DNA of 64,000 nt, from NCBI GenBank assembly GCA_947652605.1, contig CANTFG010000060.1, positions 1 through 64,000 on the forward strand, read 5' to 3'. Below are positions 52,775 through 64,000 of this stretch, piece by piece. Position 1 is the first letter of the stretch. Each line of letters starts with the position of its first letter. The notes under the pieces are model-generated. The model worked only from the letters and a program-made list of their open reading frames with translations. It did no database searches and was not told the origin of the DNA. Source of the DNA: Elmis aenea (Eukaryota; Arthropoda; Insecta; Coleoptera; Elmidae). Made by a program: the position numbers and the translations under genes.

Positions 52775-55368
52775 TAGGGTTGCCAACTCTACATTTGTCC
52801 AAAAGCGTACGCGGCAGTAAGCTAAAAAAAAAAAAAAGCTCACCGGCTCCCTTTTTTAATGTCATCAAGAATATTATTACAGTAATATGAAAACGTAAAA
52901 TTAACGCAAAATAACACAATATCTCAGTCTTATAAGTAAAATAAAAACATCACAATCCGCTTTGAATAAAAATTTGCAAAAAAAAATGTAATAAAATCAA
53001 TATAGACATAAAATATAAAAAGTATTCTTACAAATAACAAATTATTTCAAATAAATATCACATTATACTTTAAAATTATATTTTTTTTGTGACTTTGCTG
53101 CCGCCAATAAATTTTTATTTGCATTTTTATTTTTTAAAATGAAATCTGCAAACTCTTTACATGACATCTGATAATTAAAGTGGATGAACAATTCCGCTTT
53201 GACCATATCAGTGCGGAGTCGATTGCGTTCATTTGTCCATATATTTCCCATTACGCTAAAAATTCTTTCCACATAACAATTATTTGATGGTACTGCAAAC
53301 ACATATTTACACAGTTTAAGTAGTATTGGTGCATTGGAATTCATGGCAAAGTAGTTTACCCACTTTTCGGAAGAATTATTCCCCGCCAGCAAGGGAATAC
53401 ATTCGTTTAATGTACATAATTCGGAAAATAAATCATCTCCATTAAATTGAATTCCAAAAACTTTTGCCACTTTACAGACTTGCTCTAACGATAAATTCTC
53501 ATTTAAATTAAATGGAGAGCAAATAAAAAAAAACGAACTTTCGCTGAAATCGAACCATTTTTCTAAATAAGTTATCATTCTGTTGTAGACCTGCACGCCT
53601 TCTTCTTTAAATTTATTTTGATCATCGATGCTCAATTTATTTAAATTTTGGTATACTGTAAATCCAAAAAATTGTTCATTTTTTCTGGAAAGTAGCTCTT
53701 TTTTCAAATTATTAAAAATCCCAAATACTTCTGTAGGCTGAATGTATTCACTTTCTGAAGTTTTTATGACTTTTTGAAATATGTACATAACGTTATGTAC
53801 GAAATAAATGTATAATTCTGCTAAAGAAACTTCATCATCACAATTTACAAATTGCCAGATTGCCTTATTTACATTTTCTTTCCCCTTGCTGACAGTACAT
53901 TTTAAGGGCATCCCAATTGATTAAAAGTCTATCAATTGCAGGATACAAAGATAAAAATCTGGTGGGAACATGACGTAAAATATTGGAGTATTCACTATCA
54001 ACAAAATGACAGAATTCTTTAAGGCTGCTAACTTGTTTAGCTGATGATGAAAATACTGCATACGTTTTTAATACTAGATTTTCTACATCGTAGCTCAGCA
54101 GATTTAAGCCATGCTTCACTGTATTGTGTAATATATGCACATTGCAATGGCCAGCAACTAAATTTGGCAATTTAAGTGTATCTTTCAAATTAACAAATAC
54201 CGAATTGCGTTTACCAAAATTAACAGATGCATTATCTGCTCCATATGATACCAATCTATCAAGGTGTAAATTAACATTGTTAATGCACTTTATAAGTTCA
54301 GTAGCTATACAATGTGAAGTTTCATTTGGATTTTCGTAAAAGTCAAGAAGTGCATTAACAGAACCCTTATCTTTATAAAAAAATTTAATAGAAACAGGCA
54401 ACATCTTTCTGTTTCCTTTATTAGAAGCATCTGTGCAAATTGCATATGGGCTATCACCAACTAGGTTTAAAATAAGCTCTAGTGAATGTGGTGCTAAAAC
54501 TAGTTCAACTAAAGCTTCTGCTTTTGTACGTCCACAACTTAATTTTTGCGCATTTTTTGAATCATTGTATATTATTTTATGTATTTTATTGCCACAATCT
54601 TGTGACAAATAACTATGATGGTGTTTTACACCGTGATAAGTTAATATCAATTCAGACGCAATGGCATCGTCACTGGTTGAATCCGATTTAGTGAAAAAAT
54701 TAAGTAAAACCTCAGAGGTTGTAGAAGACTGCATGTTTTTCATGTGCCGTTCCCCTTGCATATGACTAGTAAGAGCAGAAACTCCACGATGTTTGATGCT
54801 AAATTTCGTTTTGCAAATCCGACATTGCACATTGTGTGCTTCGTTTTTCAATTTTATCAGCCAATTTTTAAAATCATCATGTTTAAGCCAGGCATCATTA
54901 AATTTGTTCTCGCCTCTTTGAACACGCGCTCTTTTTGCTTGTTTTGGTGGTGTATCGTTGTCATCATCTGAACTTGTATTCATTTTTTAAAGAAGGGATT
55001 TCTAAATGTAAAAGTGAAATAACAACTGCAAAACTATTATTCTAAATGGTCATATAACAAAAGCAATTATAAATACCTTCGACAAAGCATTACCACTACA
55101 CAAACAAGAAGCACGGTCGGAGAATTCCCGACCCTGTCCGATCTATAGCCGACGGAGATAAATCGTCAACTTGTCGATCGTCACCGATAAACAGGGCTTG
55201 GAATCGGAACACTTGAATTCGCGCCATCGAATAGTTCAAAAAAGTTTTTATGATCAAAAAGCGTACATTACAATAGATTTCTTCAAACGCATGCGTACAG
55301 CGTACACGTTAATATTTTATTACAAAAACGCGTATGTACGCTCCAAAAGCGTACAGTTGGTAACCCTA
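52775..55368 (-). mobile_element. hAT transposon, 2594 bp, with perfect 8-bp target duplication
   Basis: Terminal repeats tagggttgccaact and agttggtaaccctat are flanked by tatacaag on both sides (52767-52774 and 55369-55376). The transposase is on the minus strand. Intact ends and TSD imply a recent insertion, into the Jockey 5' leader. Confidence 0.95.
53063..54983 (-). pseudogene. hAT transposase (one frameshift)
   Basis: From 54983 the frame has a BED-type zinc finger (VQCRICKTKFSIKHRG ... HMQGERH) followed by a DDE-type catalytic region (ICTDASNKGNRKMLPVSI, VSYGADNASVNFGKRNSVF, VAGHCNVHILHNTVKHGLN). It ends at 53865. The overlapping frame 53911-53063 carries the C-terminal dimerisation domain (NCYVERIFSVMGNIWTNERN, RTDMVKAELFIHF). 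A single shift around 53880 separates them. Total length of about 645 residues is normal for the family. Confidence 0.9.
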
Positions 55369-55399
55369 TATACAAGGTCGGCGACCGTATCGCGTAACG

Positions 55400-56827
55400 A
55401 TGTCACACACGCCGAGTACATTGCATCTAGTACTACTAGAAAATGCAAGACCAGCAAAAACAAATGAACTGGCAATAAAACAAAGAAACACTGACCTACC
55501 TAATGAGAGTTCCATAACGACACTAAATGAAGAATTGTATAAGAAATGGAAAAAAGCGGAGCATGAAAATCATACCATGGCCTCCAAAATAAATGAACTT
55601 GAAAACCAAATAGCTATTATGCAAAAAAATCTACAGTGTCTCGTAGAAACAACAAATAATACAGAAAAAATAGAATACGTAACCGATGAGAAGGAATTAG
55701 CAAAAGAAACAGAGTGGATAAGGAAAAAAGAAAAAAATAACAAAAAAAGGCGGATGTATACTTCGTTAACACCACCTCAACAAGAACAAATTGTCCCAGC
55801 AGGACAGAAAAAAGATAAAAAAACACCATCGCCCCCACCAGTAGTAGTGGAAGGAATTGAAAACTTTAATGAACTCCACGACAAACTAAGTGGTATGCTT
55901 GTTGGATTTCAAATTAAAGTAATAAATAATGAAAACATTAAAATTAATGTACAAGATGAAGTAAGTTACCGGACATTAACTAAAATGCTTCTGGATAACA
56001 ATATAAAATGGTTTTCATTTGAAAATAAGCAAAACAGACCAATCAAAGTAATTGCCAATAAACTGCATTATTCCTGCAGTCCGGAAAAGATAGTTGCCGA
56101 ACTTCGGAAAAGAGGATTTTAGGCACTAGAAGCAGTTAATAAACTGAAATGGAAGACAAAACAACCGCTAAATATGTTTATGCTGGTATTCAGAAATGAT
56201 GAAGATGTTAACAAAATCTTTGCAATCACTGACATACTGGGTATTAGAGTTGAAATACAACCAATCAGAAAAACTAGCCTAGTCCCACAATGCAAAAGAT
56301 GCCAAGCATATGGACACACGCAAAAGTACTGTGCCAAAGAACCACGATGTGTCAAATGCCCCGGTAAACACCTTACTGTAGATTGCACGAAGCCAAAGGA
56401 CGAACCACCAAAATGCATACATTGTGGCAACAACCACCCTGCGAACTATCGAGGATGCATCGTAGCCATAGAAATGCAAAAAATCAAAACTAAATTTTTG
56501 AAGAAACCCAACTTACCTCAACAGCCACAAAGAGTAAGGGAACAGGTAAGCAATAAAAGACCACAACCACAAAAGACAACTAAGATCCAGCCACAGGAAA
56601 ACAATAGTAGACCTGGGACATATGCTCAAGCACTGGTAGGCACATCAAACCCAAATGCCAATACCCAAAATAGAAAACAGCAAACCACGTCTGCTGAACT
56701 TACCTTGCAACTGATCTTGGAAAAATTAAACAAACAAGAACAACTGTTCTTGAAATTTGATGAACGTCTAATTATATTAGAACATAGTGCTAAAGGAGCT
56801 ATCCCTAAGTACAAAAATGGCCAGTGA
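55400..56827 (+). pseudogene. Jockey ORF1 (gag-like), one in-frame stop
   Basis: A coiled-coil N-terminal half (LYKKWKKAEHENHTMASKIN), an RNA-binding middle and three knuckles CKRCQAYGHTQKYC, CVKCPGKHLTVDC, CIHCGNNHPANYRGC. The frame is interrupted once by TAG at 56120-56122 and continues in the same frame to 56827. The protein coats element RNA in the family. Confidence 0.85.
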
Positions 56828-59478
56828 TCTCAGAGTCATGGCGTGGAATGCAAATGGCTTATTGCAACACCAACAAGAGCTACAAGCAATCCTAGACATA
56901 GACAAGATTGATGTGTGTCTCATAACAGAAACACACTTCACAAGACAATCATTTATTAAATTCAAAGGGTTTTAAAGTGTACCATACTATACATCCTGAA
57001 AATGCTGCAAAGGGAGGTAGCGCAATTATAATAAAAGAAAACATACTCCATCATGAAGAGATGGGATATAAAACAGAAGAATTCCAAGCTGCAGCGGTAA
57101 GAATAAAAACTAAAAACTACCAAGTTACTGTAACTGCAGTATACTGCCCACCAAAACACGCAATTAAGAAACATAAATATTTAGATTTCTTAAAAAGCCA
57201 AGGTAACAGATTCATCATAGGGGGGGACTTCAATTCGAAGCACACTCACTGGGGTTCTAGACTAACAACGACAAAAGGCAAAGAACTATTGGGAGCAATT
57301 AAAGAATATAATTGTGAACCGCTATCAACAGGTAAACCGACTTATTGGCCTACAGATCCAAACAAGATACCAGACCTAATTGATTTCTTCATTGTCAAAA
57401 ATATATCTTCAAACTTCATGCAGATAGAAGAAGGATGGGATATGGATTCGGATCATTCACCAATTCTATTAACCATTAGCCAAAATATTATAAAGAAAGA
57501 AAACAATCCGATATTAGTAAACAAACTGACAGATTGGGACAGCTTCAAACTATGCCTTGAAGAGAAAATCAATCTATCGGTACCATTAAGAAACAAAAAA
57601 CAACTTGAAGAAGAAGTAGAAATCTTCAATAATAACATACAGCAGGCTTCGTGGGAAAATACTCCCAAGATTAAACGCAGAATCTCGGGTAATAACTACC
57701 CAAAAGAATTTAGAGAATTGATCTCTGAAAAGAGAAAACTAAGAAGAAAATGGCAGCAATCTAGATTCCCTCAAGATAAAACAAATTTGAATAACTGCAG
57801 TCAACAACTTAAACGGGAAATTAAACAAATCAAAAATGATTCCATAAATGCTTACCTAAAAGAATTAACAAATGATAGTAGCACTGACTATTCTCTATGG
57901 AAAGCGACCAAACAACTAAAAAGACCAATCGTGCAGATCCCGCCAATAAGACAACCGGATGGAAAATGGGCCTGAAATAGTGAACAAAAAGCCAAAACAT
58001 TCGCAGATCATCTAGAAAAAACATTCCAACCACATGAAGGAAACGAAGAAGCTTCTGACTGGGAAGAAATCCTACAAGAAAACAATGAAATCAGACCTAC
58101 AACACCTAATGAAGTATTTACTGAAATTAAAGAAAATGTTAACCCGAAAAAAGCCCCTGGGTTTGACTTAATTACTGGTAAAGTGCTTAGACATCTCCCA
58201 AGGAAAGCCATAGTAAAACTGACCACCCTAATAAATGCTGCCTTTAGGCTCAAGTATGTACCTAGGCTGTGGAAAGTTGCAGAGGTGATTATGATCCCTA
58301 AATTAGGGAAACCTCCTCAAGAGGTTTCATCTTACAGGCCGATCTCACTACTGCCTGTTATATCGAAACTGTTTGAAAAGCTGTTGCTCAAAAGAATGAA
58401 GCCAATAATAGAAGAAAAAGAACTAATTCCTTCCCATCAATTTGGATTTAGAAATAAACATTCAACTATTGACCAGGTACACAGAATTACGCATGTCATA
58501 GAAAAAGTCCTAGAAGAAAAAAAAGTTTGTTCTACCATCTTTCTAGACGTAGCGCAGGCTTTCGACAAAGTGTGGCATGATGGTTTAAATTATAAACTAA
58601 GATCGCTTCTCCCAAAACAGTACTCCCAAATTCTTCAGTCGTACATCTCTGAGAGACACTTTAGGATAAAGCAAGAAAAATCTTATTCAGAACTTAAAGA
58701 AATTAAAGCAGGAGTTCCACAAGGAAGCGTGCTAGGTCCGGTCCTATACCTACTGTATACTTGTGATATTCCAAAGTTAGAAAACAGTACTATAGCGACC
58801 TTTGCCGACGACACGGCTATTTTAGCAGTAGGAAGAAACAATACAGAATCATCCAAGAAATTACAAGCAGCTGCAAACCAGATCAACAACTGGACAAAAA
58901 CATGGCGTATAAGGTTAAATGAAACAAAGTCAGTACATGTCAATTTCACCAACAAGAGAATTGAACATGTACCAATCAACTTAAACAACAAGCAAATACC
59001 ATACTCCAACACAGCAAAATACTTAGGTATTACATTGGACGCTAAGCTACGCTGGAAGGCTCATGTCAGGAAAAAAAGGGAAGAAATAGGCATCAAATAT
59101 AAAAAAATGTATTGGCTAATCGGGAGGAATTCCCCTCTGTCACTACATAATAAACTTTTGCTATACAAGCAAATTTTAAAACCTGTATGGACATATGGGG
59201 TACAGCTATGGGGATGCACCAAACAGAGTAATATTCAAATCATCCAGAGATTCCAGAACAAAGCATTAAGGAACATCGTTGATGCACCCTGGTACTGCAG
59301 AAACAGTGACATACATCGGGACCTCAATATGGACACTGTAACCGACACAATTAAGAAGTTTGCCAAGGGCCACGAGGAAAGGCTCTATCACCACGTAAAC
59401 GTCGAGGCGATCCAGCTCCTGGACACTACAGGACTAGTAAGAAGACTCAAAAGGGTTAAACCTTTTGAGTTAGTTTAA
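56787..59478 (+). pseudogene. Jockey ORF2 (endonuclease-reverse transcriptase), two lesions
   Basis: Endonuclease: VMAWNANGLLQHQQELQAIL, CLITETHFTRQ, FIIGGDFNSKHTHWGSR, DMDSDHSPILL. RT: SSYRPISLLPVISKLFEKLL, SHQFGFRNKHSTIDQ, TIFLDVAQAFDKVWHDGLNY, AGVPQGSVLGPVLYLLYTCD and ATFADDTAIL with intact FADD. C-terminal domain: TYGVQLWGCTKQSNIQ. A single-base shift near 56970 and a TGA at 57973 interrupt it. Otherwise it is long and young-looking. Confidence 0.9.
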
Positions 59479-59479
59479 A

Positions 59480-59622
59480 CAAAAGTAAAAAGCAGAGACT
59501 GTGCGGTAGTGTGCTCGTTAACAATTAGTGTACCTATATATTAGCAAACTAAGGACTACCATTGGGTAAATCTTAGAATAAGTTTGAACATTATTAATCC
59601 GCTATCGGTCGCGCTACATTTT
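59480..59622. other. Jockey 3' tail and junction with the gypsy LTR
   Basis: Untranslated Jockey sequence ends near 59580. Then a short stretch containing ctatcggtcgcgctac precedes the LTR end, whose last bases (cgccgtcggtcgcg) share the cggtcgcg string. Confidence 0.4.
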
Positions 59623-60092
59623 TGTAACGCCGTCGGTCGCGTGGGGTCAGTCAACGCCTTCAATCCAAATATTGCAATTTTTTTAAATATTTATGTTTAT
59701 TTCTAGTTGATTTTGTCTAAAACACTGTTCTTAACAATAAAACATAAACCTTACTAAAAATATCTTTATTAAAGAATTTCGTTTTTTACCAAATGAATAA
59801 CAAATAACACTTAATGTTAATTATTTTATTTGAATTGTTAAAATACAAGTGAGCGATTTTAGCTACATCAAGTACAAAACACAACTAACTACTAAAATAC
59901 TAAAAACTAAGGGTGTCTACAAAAATGTTTACGTTACTTAAAAGATAACGCTTAAGCATGCAGCTGTGTTTATAATATATAATCTTAAGGGCCTAATACA
60001 TTGGAAATGTGACACGGTCGACTATTACAATATGAAACTATAGAGGTCTATAAGTAACTATTAAAATAAAAACTGTAGAGGGTTATATAACA
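59623..60092 (-). repeat. 3' LTR of gypsy element (about 470 bp)
   Basis: On the minus strand it starts tgttatataaccctctacag and ends gacggcgttaca (TG...CA), directly after a purine-rich gatgggagg tract that would serve as the plus-strand primer. It contains aataaa motifs. The 5' LTR lies outside the window. Confidence 0.6.
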
Positions 60093-60694
60093 CCTCCCAT
60101 CGTAAGAATGAACTTCCACGTTCATATAAAAGAGTATTATTATTATTTTTTTTGAGTAGGATTTAACTTGATCTGAGGTTTGTTACAGTTTTCAGCTTTG
60201 CTTTTAATTAACACAAACAGATTTTCAAGAATACATAGCGAAAAATAAACAAGCAGTAAAATTATTATAAACGTAAAAATAACACAAAAAGCAATACATT
60301 GGATATAGCAAATTGCTTAATGGTACCTATCAAAATAAATTATAAACTTACACTTAAATTTTAAACTAAACTTAATTCGAACAATTAATTCACCAAATAA
60401 TTCAAATAACGGAGAAACATTAAAATTTTTTAAACGTTAGGTCAAAGTTACATCATTAAATCTTACAAAACAATTTGTGTATACTAAATATGTTTTTTTT
60501 TTTCAATGAGTATTTTGTCAAGGGAAAACTACAGTTGGTAAAACTATAATTATTCACTATTAAACACAGAATTATTTAAACACAGAAATATAAATTTTCT
60601 AATTCGAAGCACTGTTTGCGAATGATCCATTGATTAGTTTGAGGCAAGTACAAAAGAGTGGGACGTTTAGAAGTGTTTTATTTATTTTTCAAAT
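60093..60694. other. Gypsy 3' untranslated region, no envelope gene
   Basis: Between the pol stop (60695) and the LTR there is only AT-rich sequence with no open frame of note, so this copy carries no env. Confidence 0.6.
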
Positions 60695-63600
60695 TTAATC
60701 TGTAGAGGTAGATAAACCGGGTTCAGGGCCAGGATCAAAAGGGATATCAGGGTTAGAGTCAATTTCATTATTTGTAATAAATCTTTTTCTTACTTTCAAT
60801 TGTTCTTCGTGAAACTTATTATTATCTGAATAAACAAATTTCTTATCTTGTCTAGTAATGTTTAAAGGCTTAAATTGGGGTTGTGTTTTCTTACTTGGTC
60901 TTTTTATATAAGTTACCTTTGAATCAAGGGAAATAGGTGTGCATTGTTCGCCTGAACTTGGTTGGTTAAGGACTTCATTTTGTATTACAGAGATTTGTTT
61001 TAGATGTTCATTGATTTTATTATCCTCGTTAATTTCTTGTAAGTCTGGTATTCTAGATATAATATCGCTTTCGTACCCGTGAGTGATTACAAATGGTTTT
61101 TGTTTTACTTTAGAATGTATTGTGTTGTAGTAAATTATACTTTTGAGAACTATTTCTTTTATTTTTAAATTCGGATTTTTGGTTTTTAATACGCGTATGT
61201 TTTCGAGTAAAGTTGAATGGAATCTTTCAATTAGTGCTCTTCCTTGGGGTCTATTGGGTATGTTAAAATGCCAATCGATATTTAATTCATTACTAAAGTC
61301 TCTTATCAATTCATTATCAAATTCTTTGCCATTATCGCTCGTTACAGATTTAGGAATGTTATGTTGAGTAAAATATTGTAATAGACAAAATTTTATATCT
61401 ACTGGATTTTTACTTTCAATTAACATTGCTTGACCATATCGTGAAAATGAATCGATCAATGTTAAATAAATATCACCATCGAGAGTAATAGTGTCAATAT
61501 ACACGTGATCGAAAGGGTATTGTCCTAAAGGATTATGAAGTACAGGTGGTCTGTTAATAGGTTTTCGTTCGTTTTTCGCTTCTAAACAAATTCGACATTC
61601 ATTAACAAATTTATTTAAATGATTTTGAAGATTGGGCCAAAAATATTTCTTTTGAATTTCTTTAAGATTTTCCGATATGCCTTTATGATTAGAGTTTTCA
61701 TGAAATTTTCGCATAATTTCTTTTTGTTGAAGAGGGTTTGTAACGTTAATTAGTTTGATGTTACAAATAACGAATTCTAGAGGTTTTGTTAAATTATTTT
61801 GAGCAAATTTTACGAATGGTTTTGTAAGGATATCGTCTACAAAATAAAGAGCATATTTCAGTTTTGGTTTAACAAATTCTTTTGTTAATTGCATAAATTG
61901 ATTGTGTAAATTTTCTTGTTCGTTAATTTTCCATGTCAATATTTGTTTATTGAAAATTGTTTGTGTTCGAAATTCCAATTTTGAAGCATGCATATCTAAA
62001 TGAATTTGTCGAGGAAATTGGTTAATAGGTTTTTCTGAAATAGGCAAATCTAAGACAGTTTCTGAGTCAGAATGAATAGTGGATTTTTCAGGTTGTCTAA
62101 ATTCTTCTAAAGGTTCGATAAGTGAAGAAGTGGATGAAGCGATGGTAGCTGCGTTTGTTTTTATATCGTCAATAGTTTCATTTACGTGACATTCATAATT
62201 TGGAATTCTACTTAGGGCATCAGCAACAAGATTACTTTTACCTTTGATGTACTCTATTTCGTAGTCGTACTCTTCCAACTTCAGACGCCATCTAACTAGT
62301 TTCGATTGGGGTTCTTTTAGATTAAAAAGCCAGGTAAGGGGTTTGTGATCTGTTTTTAAAATGAATTTGTTGCCATATAAATAAGGTCGGAACATTTTGC
62401 AAGTCCAAACTATACCTAGGAGTTCTTTTTCTATTGTCGAGTAATTTGTTTCTGATTTATTTAGTGTGCGAGATATATAGCTAATTGGTAAATCTTGACC
62501 TTTGTCGTTCTTTTGACTTAATACAGCGCCTAAAGCAAACTTGGATGCATCGGTAGTGACTATAAACGGTTTTGAAAAGTCGGGATATTGTAATATAGGC
62601 TTATTAGTAAGAATTTCTTTAATTTTGTCCACGGCATTAATAAATTCTTCAGTGTGTTCTATTTTCGATTTTTTTTTTAAACAAAATGTTAGTGGTTTTG
62701 TTATTTTTGCAAAGTTTTGTATAAACTTTCTGTAATAACCGGCTAACCCGAGAAATGATTTAATATCTTTTGATGTTTTTGGAATCGGAAAATTTTGAAT
62801 AGCACGAATTTTGTCGGGGTTAGGTTCTATACCTTTAGTTGTGACTTTATGACCAAGAAACAAAACTTCTTTATGTAAAAACTCGCATTTGTCAAGTTGA
62901 ATTTTAAGACCTTTTTCTGCAAGTGTTTGAAGTACTTTATTTAAATTGATCATATGTTCTTCTAAGCTTGTGGAAAATACTATGACGTCATCCATATATA
63001 CTAAACAAATTTTATTAATGAAATCTCGTAAGACATGATTAATCATTCTTTGGAATGATGCCGGAGAATTTTTTAAACCAAAAGGCATTCTGAGCAACTC
63101 GAAATGACCTTCTTCTGTACTAAAAGCAGTTTTTTCTATTGAGTTTGGATGAACCTGAATTTGATGAAAACCGCTTGCCAAATCTAAGGTTGAGAAATAA
63201 TTGCATTTACCAAGTTTATCTAAGAGGTCTGTTATATTGGGCAAAGGAAATCTATCATCGATTGTTTTGTTATTGAGCTTACGATAATCAATAACCAATC
63301 GCCATTTTTGTTCGTTTGAGGCATCGCGTTTCTTAGGTACGATCCATATAGGGGAAGACCAGGGTGAAAAGGATTTTCGAATGATACCCTTATTCAACAT
63401 ATCGTTAATTTGGTTGCGAACTTCTTGTTTGTGGACAAAAGGAAATCTGTAGGATTTTACGTGGATAGGAATTTCATCGGTAGTTTTTATTTCGTGTTTT
63501 ATTTCATTCGTGAAATGTAGTGGACCAGAAGGGTTGAATAGAGCTCTTTTATTTTTATCTAAAATCCGTAAAAGTTGTCGTTTTTCTTCATAATATAAGT

Positions 63601-63985
63601 GGTTTAATCTAATTTTATTAATGTCTACATCGTAAGATTGATCGGTGTGAAAATTAATTTCTTCAGATAAAAGGTATTCGTTTAAGGACTTTATTTTTTT
63701 ATTTTCAAGTTCTTCAGTGTCAATGTTTGCATGAAACGGTTGCGAGGTCGGGTTTGTTAATTTAATTTTTATCATTTTATTTTCTACTGTAGTCAAAACT
63801 TCGTCAATATCGCAGGTTAATGATAATTGTCCTTTGTTTATTAAATAATCGCCATTTGGAAGTTTGGTTGGTAAGTCAATAATTTTTGTTGAATTAGCTG
63901 GGATTATAACTTGGACTATAGACTTTTTAGCAGGTGGAGTGTATTTGTGAAGAGGAATTCTGTAACCATTATTAATTAAAAGCAT
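60695..63985 (-). CDS. Ty3/gypsy pol polyprotein (RT, RNase H, integrase), intact frame, N-terminus off window or upstream
   Basis: The 1096-codon frame runs to the window edge. RT: SPWSSPIWIVPKKR, WRLVIDYRKLNNKTIDDRFP, YFSTLDLASGFHQI, MPFGLKNSPASFQRM, CLVYMDDVIVFS (catalytic YMDD), FLGLAGYYRKFI. RNase H: FIVTTDASKFALGAVLSQ, YSTIEKELLGIVW, ILKTDHKPLTWL. Integrase: HKGISENLKEIQKKYFWPNL with C..C, FDHVYIDTITLDGDIYLTL, KSVTSDNGKEFDNEL, GRALIERFHSTL (D, D, E). No stops or shifts. Resembles the 17.6/297 lineage; protease and gag lie beyond the window. Confidence 0.95.
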   Translation of the reverse strand: MLLINNGYRIPLHKYTPPAKKSIVQVIIPANSTKIIDLPTKLPNGDYLINKGQLSLTCDIDEVLTTVENKMIKIKLTNPTSQPFHANIDTEELENKKIKSLNEYLLSEEINFHTDQSYDVDINKIRLNHLYYEEKRQLLRILDKNKRALFNPSGPLHFTNEIKHEIKTTDEIPIHVKSYRFPFVHKQEVRNQINDMLNKGIIRKSFSPWSSPIWIVPKKRDASNEQKWRLVIDYRKLNNKTIDDRFPLPNITDLLDKLGKCNYFSTLDLASGFHQIQVHPNSIEKTAFSTEEGHFELLRMPFGLKNSPASFQRMINHVLRDFINKICLVYMDDVIVFSTSLEEHMINLNKVLQTLAEKGLKIQLDKCEFLHKEVLFLGHKVTTKGIEPNPDKIRAIQNFPIPKTSKDIKSFLGLAGYYRKFIQNFAKITKPLTFCLKKKSKIEHTEEFINAVDKIKEILTNKPILQYPDFSKPFIVTTDASKFALGAVLSQKNDKGQDLPISYISRTLNKSETNYSTIEKELLGIVWTCKMFRPYLYGNKFILKTDHKPLTWLFNLKEPQSKLVRWRLKLEEYDYEIEYIKGKSNLVADALSRIPNYECHVNETIDDIKTNAATIASSTSSLIEPLEEFRQPEKSTIHSDSETVLDLPISEKPINQFPRQIHLDMHASKLEFRTQTIFNKQILTWKINEQENLHNQFMQLTKEFVKPKLKYALYFVDDILTKPFVKFAQNNLTKPLEFVICNIKLINVTNPLQQKEIMRKFHENSNHKGISENLKEIQKKYFWPNLQNHLNKFVNECRICLEAKNERKPINRPPVLHNPLGQYPFDHVYIDTITLDGDIYLTLIDSFSRYGQAMLIESKNPVDIKFCLLQYFTQHNIPKSVTSDNGKEFDNELIRDFSNELNIDWHFNIPNRPQGRALIERFHSTLLENIRVLKTKNPNLKIKEIVLKSIIYYNTIHSKVKQKPFVITHGYESDIISRIPDLQEINEDNKINEHLKQISVIQNEVLNQPSSGEQCTPISLDSKVTYIKRPSKKTQPQFKPLNITRQDKKFVYSDNNKFHEEQLKVRKRFITNNEIDSNPDIPFDPGPEPGLSTSTD

Positions 63986-64000
63986 ATTTGTTGGGTCAAC

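Larger units (their letters stand above)
52684..59580 (+). mobile_element. Jockey non-LTR retrotransposon, nearly full length, with a nested hAT
   Basis: The 5' leader (52684-52774 and 55377-55399) is split by an hAT transposon. ORF1 (55400-56827) and ORF2 (56787-59478) follow, overlapping by about 40 bp. Only a handful of lesions are seen: a TAG in ORF1 (56120), a +1 shift (about 56970) and a TGA (57973) in ORF2. A 3' tail runs to about 59580. Confidence 0.85.

Noticed and set aside
1..64000. CRISPR arrays, bacterial operons, tRNA genes
   Set aside because: No regularly spaced repeats with unique spacers, no Shine-Dalgarno-led gene clusters, and no convincing tRNA cloverleaf with A/B boxes were seen; the window is eukaryotic.

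Overview
The window is AT-rich, intron-rich eukaryotic DNA packed with transposable elements. Short exons carry canonical cag/ and /gtaagt borders. Jockey, I-like, CR1-like, BEL/Pao, Ty3/gypsy, Penelope, hAT, piggyBac and mariner remnants together point to an arthropod, most likely an insect; this is inferred from content, not from a species match. Nearly all host-like coding signal is on the minus strand.

Layout. 1-8.9 kb: exons of an unrecognised minus-strand gene whose last visible exon is an Ala/Gln/Pro minisatellite, plus palindromic MITEs and local duplications. 9-11 kb: direct duplications. 11.5-21.4 kb: a degenerate array of a repeated coiled-coil module with DLSGxEQLFKTP-type motifs (resembling the LFxTP motif of vertebrate Ki-67 repeats), interleaved with pieces of 18S rRNA gene. 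Two 85-nt 18S pieces sit in frame inside the module. 21.5-28.3 kb: I-like, Jockey and CR1-like non-LTR remnants, a further 18S piece and a zinc-knuckle ORF1. 28.3-32.2 kb: a BEL/Pao element that has lost its RT. 32.2-36.1 kb: a CR1-like element next to a piggyBac N-terminus. 36.8-37.3 kb: motor-domain exons of a CENP-E-like kinesin. 38.3-41.9 kb: a small five-exon gene (159 aa) and a broken tandem copy. 42-47.3 kb: gypsy, Loa/R1-like and Jockey pieces. 47.4-49.5 kb: a long-TIR element around a probable LTR. 50.4-50.9 kb: mariner. 51.4-52.7 kb: a duplicated copy of the 3' part of the first gene. 52.7-59.5 kb: a Jockey element with a nearly intact hAT transposon (8-bp target duplication) in its 5' leader. 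59.6-64 kb: the 3' part of a gypsy element with an open pol frame and a 3' LTR.

The genes do not form an operon-like system. The common theme is repeated local duplication plus transposon insertion in a region with kinesin-7-like, Ki-67-like and low-complexity genes. The most unusual observation is 18S rRNA sequence captured into the coding frame of the repeated coiled-coil module and then apparently duplicated with it.
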